Shown here: piece after piece, positions 59,528 through 64,000 of the stretch
Numbering within the stretch: the first letter of the stretch is position 1
Layout of the letters: each line of letters opens with the position of its first letter
Assembly: GCF_047948215.1 (NCBI RefSeq)
Contig: NC_134458.1
Location: 136,595,036-136,659,035, forward strand
DNA length: 64,000 bases
Direction of reading: 5' to 3'
DNA from: Lycorma delicatula
Lineage: Eukaryota; Arthropoda; Insecta; Hemiptera; Fulgoridae
Position numbers and translations under genes: made by a program
Notes under the pieces: model-generated
What the model was told of the DNA's origin: nothing
The model's database searches: none
The model's input: only the letters and a program-made list of their open reading frames with translations

Positions 59528-61060
59528 ACTATAGTTGATAGATAAAATGATAATTGCATAATTCTTAATCAAAATTTAAAATTTTAGAAAGGAATATTAT
59601 ATAAAATAAACATTTTGCCAGTACGAGTGATCCATCAGCGTTATTCCATTTTAATAATATTACCCTACTACTGTTACATCAGTGAAATGAACTACTATCC
59701 AAAAAGAAGTAATAAATATTAAAGTATGATATGGCGTGTCTACATTTTCTTTTAATTTATAGTCTAGAAAGATGGATTATTATATAGTAGTCTAATCAAA
59801 CAGACAAAAAACAAATTTATGCTAACATGATACGATTGTTACACCCTCTTCCGGTTATTACTCATTATTAGTTATGATTTCATATCCGTTATTAAATCGA
59901 AAATTATTAATTAATATACGTTATGAACGTACATATATACATGTATAACAAAAAATATAGGAAGGGAGTTTCTCGTATTTTTTAAATGTATATTGTTTTT
60001 TCTTAGGTGCACATCAAACATATATTTGCTGGAATTTATCAAATTGCTTTGGACGTAAGTTAAAAAACTTTTGTCCAGTTACGTCTGCCTCATTCTAAGT
60101 AAAAATTTATACTCCGGTTTTTCGACATTCAGCATTTATTTTTTTTTTAAATGTCAAGGAATCAGAAATTTACGTTTTAAGTCAGATTCACACCAAATTA
60201 GAAATTCTAATTTTCAATGGTGTAGCTTTGCTAAATATTTTAGATTTAAGTGGCTGGAAAGAGAGAAAGAAGATACAAAAATGACAAACGCCAGAAATCA
60301 GTTATCTCATTATAACCCCCTCACATCCGATTTAGTATACAATTTTTTTTAAAATTAGTAAAATTATTTTTAGCATCAAAATTAATTAAATAAAGCTTAT
60401 AGCTTATATTAAAAAAATTATCTTCGAAACTATGGCTTTTTTCTTTAAATAATTTTAAATGATTTTAAAATTCCTGCTTGAACAGAAGAAATGGAAAAAT
60501 AGAGGTGCTAATAAGAATAGAGCAGAATATTGATATTAATACAGAAATGATGGAAATGAGACAAATACAAAAAGAAGCTTCAGAAATTTTTATAAGATTT
60601 TACTAAAAGGTTTCTAATTTTATTTGAGAATACTGTACCAATGAAATGTAAACAAAAATTTTCATAATATATTCTTGTAAAATCCTTAGGATTTGTAAGG
60701 TCCTAGCTGATTGTAACAAAGAAAGTAGAACGCAGGTGACTCTTCATCATATAGTTAGTTATCTGTCCTGAGGCAGGTCCCTTGCATCATGTCCGTCTCT
60801 ATTTTTTTTTATTCCCAGTTAAAATTTTTAAATCCTGATAGCTCCTACAGTATATAGTTAGATCGCCTATAATATTTATTTTTTCTGACCTCTTATTTTT
60901 TGCATCTTCTACTGATTGTTTTTGCACTGTTTTCTGTTTTTGCACTGTATCTCCTCTAATGATACATACCAACCCGTTAGATCTCCTATAATAAGAGTCT
61001 TTTTCAACTATAATTCCATCTAACACAATAATTCTTATAGGTGAGTAAAATAAAGTTTTT
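59528..61060. other. AT-rich stretch, no gene recognised
   Basis: Frames at 60071-60352 and 60799-61026 have no recognisable motif. Confidence 0.4.
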
Positions 61061-61410
61061 ATTTAATTAACTGTAGCAGAAAATATTAGAAAACATCGAG
61101 TAAGATATGCTGCAGTAACAGAAAAGACAGACAGAATAATACAAGAGAGAATTGAAGAGAGAATATTAAGATGGTTAGATACTGACAAAGAATTTGAAGT
61201 GAGACAGTCACAAAAGAAATCTGTTATAACAAAAATACTAAACGACTAAGCAAGAGATGGCCCATGAAAGGATGATGTGAAAAGAAGAGAGAAGTGAAGA
61301 ATATTTTCAAGGAATAATTAAGAGCTAGAATGAAATCCATGTTAAATGAAGATCCATGTTCTGCAGCCCGATTTAATAAAAGTATTCCGATAAAGAGAAT
61401 GGATGATGAT
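61061..61410 (+). other. Purine-rich stretch, possible transposon relic
   Basis: A GA-rich segment with many Lys/Arg/Glu codons in the plus direction (ERIEERILRWLD near 61150) faintly recalls the RWIGHV-type C-terminal region of RTE-like elements, as at 26340. Stops are frequent. It ends with a GATGATGATG run at 61402-61411. Confidence 0.2.
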
Positions 61411-62125
61411 GATTTCAAAAATATAAATAACAACAAAATTAGCTTAAGTTTACTCTCAGAGTAATGTTAAATGATAATTTTCTATAAATTTACTACCAAT
61501 TATATTTTATTCTGATGTTGTAACCGTATTTCACGGTGAAAAAAATTATACATAAAAATTTTTTAACAAAAATAGATGATGGATTTGGATTAATTAAACG
61601 AAGAAAACAATTAACTGGACGGATAAAAATGATTTGATCGATACCATACCGGGCAAAGATCATAAACTTTTTAGATTTATTGCATTTAAGCAAGGTATTA
61701 AAATATTAGAATAGACGGATAAGTAGATACCAAAACAAGTCAATAAGTTTTCATAAAGAAATTCTGTGGGAGGAGATTTTTAAAAAATGAAGTAAAAAAA
61801 AGCTACAACAACTACAACCGAAAAATATATGAGTAAATAAAGAAAGAGAATAAAGGCTTAAGATGAAATAAGAAACAAGGTGCATGCTTCAAAATTGAAC
61901 TGTTGGTGTCTCAGGTATGTAGTAAATCAGCCGTCCCAGCGTTCTTCAATTTTCGGGGTGGACGTATCGGACAATGATTTAAGTTTAGACTACAGTGAAG
62001 GACCAAGGCCAGGCTATTAACATCCTCTCTGCGATCTATCGTAAATAACAACGGTGGAGGTCGGCGGGAACACTAATCAAAAAACTCAATAACCAACCAA
62101 CATAACAACTACTCCTATTAATGAT

Positions 62126-62128
<3 letters not shown>
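61411..62128. other. Stretch with one GC-richer patch
   Basis: A patch at 61925-62080 is GC-richer (GTTCTTCAATTTTCGGGGTG and GTGGAGGTCGGCGGGAACAC) and might be a SINE or transposon fragment. I cannot assign it. Confidence 0.3.

Positions 62129-62165
<37 letters not shown>
62129..62165 (+). repeat. (AC)n microsatellite
   Basis: A 37-bp uninterrupted AC run. Confidence 0.95.
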
Positions 62166-62167
<2 letters not shown>

Positions 62168-62844
62168 TCGCGTACACTTGTACAAGTATAAAAATAGAAT
62201 TTATAAACCGTTTTTGCCTCAGGATGATTATCTGATTTGTCCTGTACTGAACTTTTATTTATTCTTATCACTTACCTGACCAAATCTATTTGTTTTAAAT
62301 CTTTTTCTCAAAGCTTATTTATTTTATATTTTCAATAGCGTAGAAAATATATACTATCGATTTTTCTTCATTTACAAATATCTATTATATTATCTTTATT
62401 AAATCTATCTCCATCTCTATTAAATATTTTTACCTACTACTACTTTTTTTTTTAGCAAGATTTAATGATATTGTATCCAGTTGCCGAAACTATTTTTTTT
62501 ATTTTTATTTTTTAACAAAAACTTCTTTAGCTCTTCTATTAAATCTTTTCCAAATTCATGTACATCATTATAGCTTATATTCATACTTCTCCTTAATTAC
62601 AATATAATCTAAATAACATTAATAAATCTAAAAGAATAAATAAATTCCAAGGCTAGGTCTGAGAGATAAATAATCTTTATTTCTATCTGAGACGTAAGTT
62701 CCATCACATAAGCTTATCTGTATTCTAAAGCTTACATAGTAAGCAAATCCATAAGTAAACTTTCAGACACAAATATATATCCAAATGAAATTTTCATTGT
62801 TGAGTAATATATTTTTTTTTTTTTAATTTAACGAGTCTCTTTTG

Positions 62845-62876
<32 letters not shown>

Positions 62877-62904
62877 CACTTTCTGCTCGGGACTCGATTC
62901 GCTC
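62166..62904. other. AT-rich stretch with a (TA)n run
   Basis: TA repeat at 62845-62870. No gene is visible. Confidence 0.45.
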
Positions 62905-63250
62905 CTCCTTGCTATCTAGTCAGAGGGGTGGATTTCCCTAGACCTCCGTTTTGTTCGTTATCCTCATGATTATGAGAATATTACTTATATGTAACATTTA
63001 AAGTATTTATACTACAGATACCCAAAAAAGAAACTATATTACGAAAAACAGAATAGTAGTAACTATGCTAACTAAAGTTACCCTAGTTACCACGTCAGAC
63101 CTTTGACGATGAGAACTTCACAACTTTACCCCCAAACCTCGATCTATAGCTTAAAACCTTCCCTGGGGTAACACGAATGTATCCTAAAAATTTTAAAGAA
63201 ATCTGTCGGTTGGTTCTCGCGTGATGCGGTTGCAAGCAAACAGATTTGAT
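62905..63250 (-). repeat. Interspersed repeat family B, inverted copy
   Basis: On the minus strand it starts with CTGTTTGCTTGCAACCGCAT and GCGAGAACCAACCGACAG, passes through the ACATTCGTGTTACCCCAGGG block and ends with GAGGATAACGAACAAAACGG. Block order matches 42612-42948. The GC-rich terminal part is diverged. Confidence 0.7.
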
Positions 63251-64000
63251 TTGATTAAAAAAAAAATGATGTAGACTTCAGGTTGGAGAACTGAAATTCC
63301 TGAGATATAAAAAATAGAAACAAAGAAATGACATGTACAATTATGAGCAAATATTTCTCATAATTATTGCTTAGTTGTCATGTAATATTTTTATTTATAT
63401 TGAAATATCCTTATATATATATATATATATAAATTATTACAGATGTCGTGGATTTCTTCGGACTATTTTATTACTACATACAAATATAAATATAAGTATG
63501 CGTATTATAAACATTATTTTTAATTCACAAGTGTATCAAGTATTTTCATTTAATTTTAATATTATACAATTTTATATAGCATCCTACATATTAGGAAGTA
63601 TCCAAAAGAATTATGTAAATATAAAGAGTGTAGTTGAATAGATTGTGGTATTCACTTAGGATATTTTTTCATACAGTACTGGAATATAGCTAAATTCCAT
63701 GTTCAGTGTCATATTTCAGAAATTTTTATACGTCGCTCGAAGATATTTGTGTTAGAACAGTAGATTATTTATTTTTATAGACATCACAATATATTAAACT
63801 GGAAAAAGATTGGGAAACTGTTTCTAAAAATGTTACTTAAAATCCGAACTTAAACTTCCATTTTGATTATCAACAGGAGTTCGTTATCAATAGACGCCAT
63901 GAGAGAAGTATATATGTAAATAAATGAGTAAAAATACAAAATATAAATAAAAATTACTAAATATATTGGCAAGTAAGCAATAACTACAAAACACTAAAAA
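63251..64000. other. AT-rich right end, no gene recognised
   Basis: A TA run at about 63413-63430 and an 88-codon frame (63375-63641) of low complexity, which I do not support. Confidence 0.4.

Overview
This window looks like non-coding DNA from an arthropod genome, most likely an insect and plausibly a hemipteran. It is very AT-rich, full of dinucleotide microsatellites, foldback repeats and decayed transposons. It has no operons, ribosome binding sites or dense coding. Two tRNA-derived SINE families and several interspersed repeats resemble ones I associate with hemipteran (planthopper-type) assemblies. That placement is from memory and weak.

The only long intact protein gene is on the minus strand at 613-4164. 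It encodes a protein-primed family B DNA polymerase of the Polinton/Maverick type, with all exonuclease and polymerase motifs present. Sequence upstream suggests a normal eukaryotic transcription unit: CCAAT and TATA boxes near 5.7-5.8 kb, a short non-coding exon ending at a GTAAGT donor, a 1.43 kb intron, and an acceptor four bases before the initiator ATG. No integrase, packaging ATPase, protease or capsid gene is visible, so the polymerase appears to be an orphan. Its 3' side abuts a probable LINE tail.

From 4.2 to 10.05 kb the DNA is a nest of duplications: a 103-bp repeat in the promoter, a second copy of the promoter/intron block, a 427-bp tandem pair, and a 305-bp tandem pair carrying SINE heads. 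A possible divergent plus-strand transcription unit (6.57-7.2 kb) is cut off after six codons by one of these copies.

From 10 to 64 kb I see no intact gene, only relics. These include a 5'-truncated RTE LINE with a 14-bp target-site duplication (14475-15844) and RTE- and R1-type reverse transcriptase remnants (26.3, 45.4 and possibly 52.5 kb). There are also two mariner-type transposase remnants (39.8 and 47.4 kb) and a decayed copy of a multi-copy arthropod protein family (55.4-57.0 kb). Three interspersed repeat families occur in two or three copies each. There is a perfect 103-bp-arm inverted repeat (20971-21327) and a 220-bp foldback at 31.4 kb. The rest is AT-rich DNA in which I recognise nothing, with three GC-richer islands (27.6, 33.1 and 41.1 kb).
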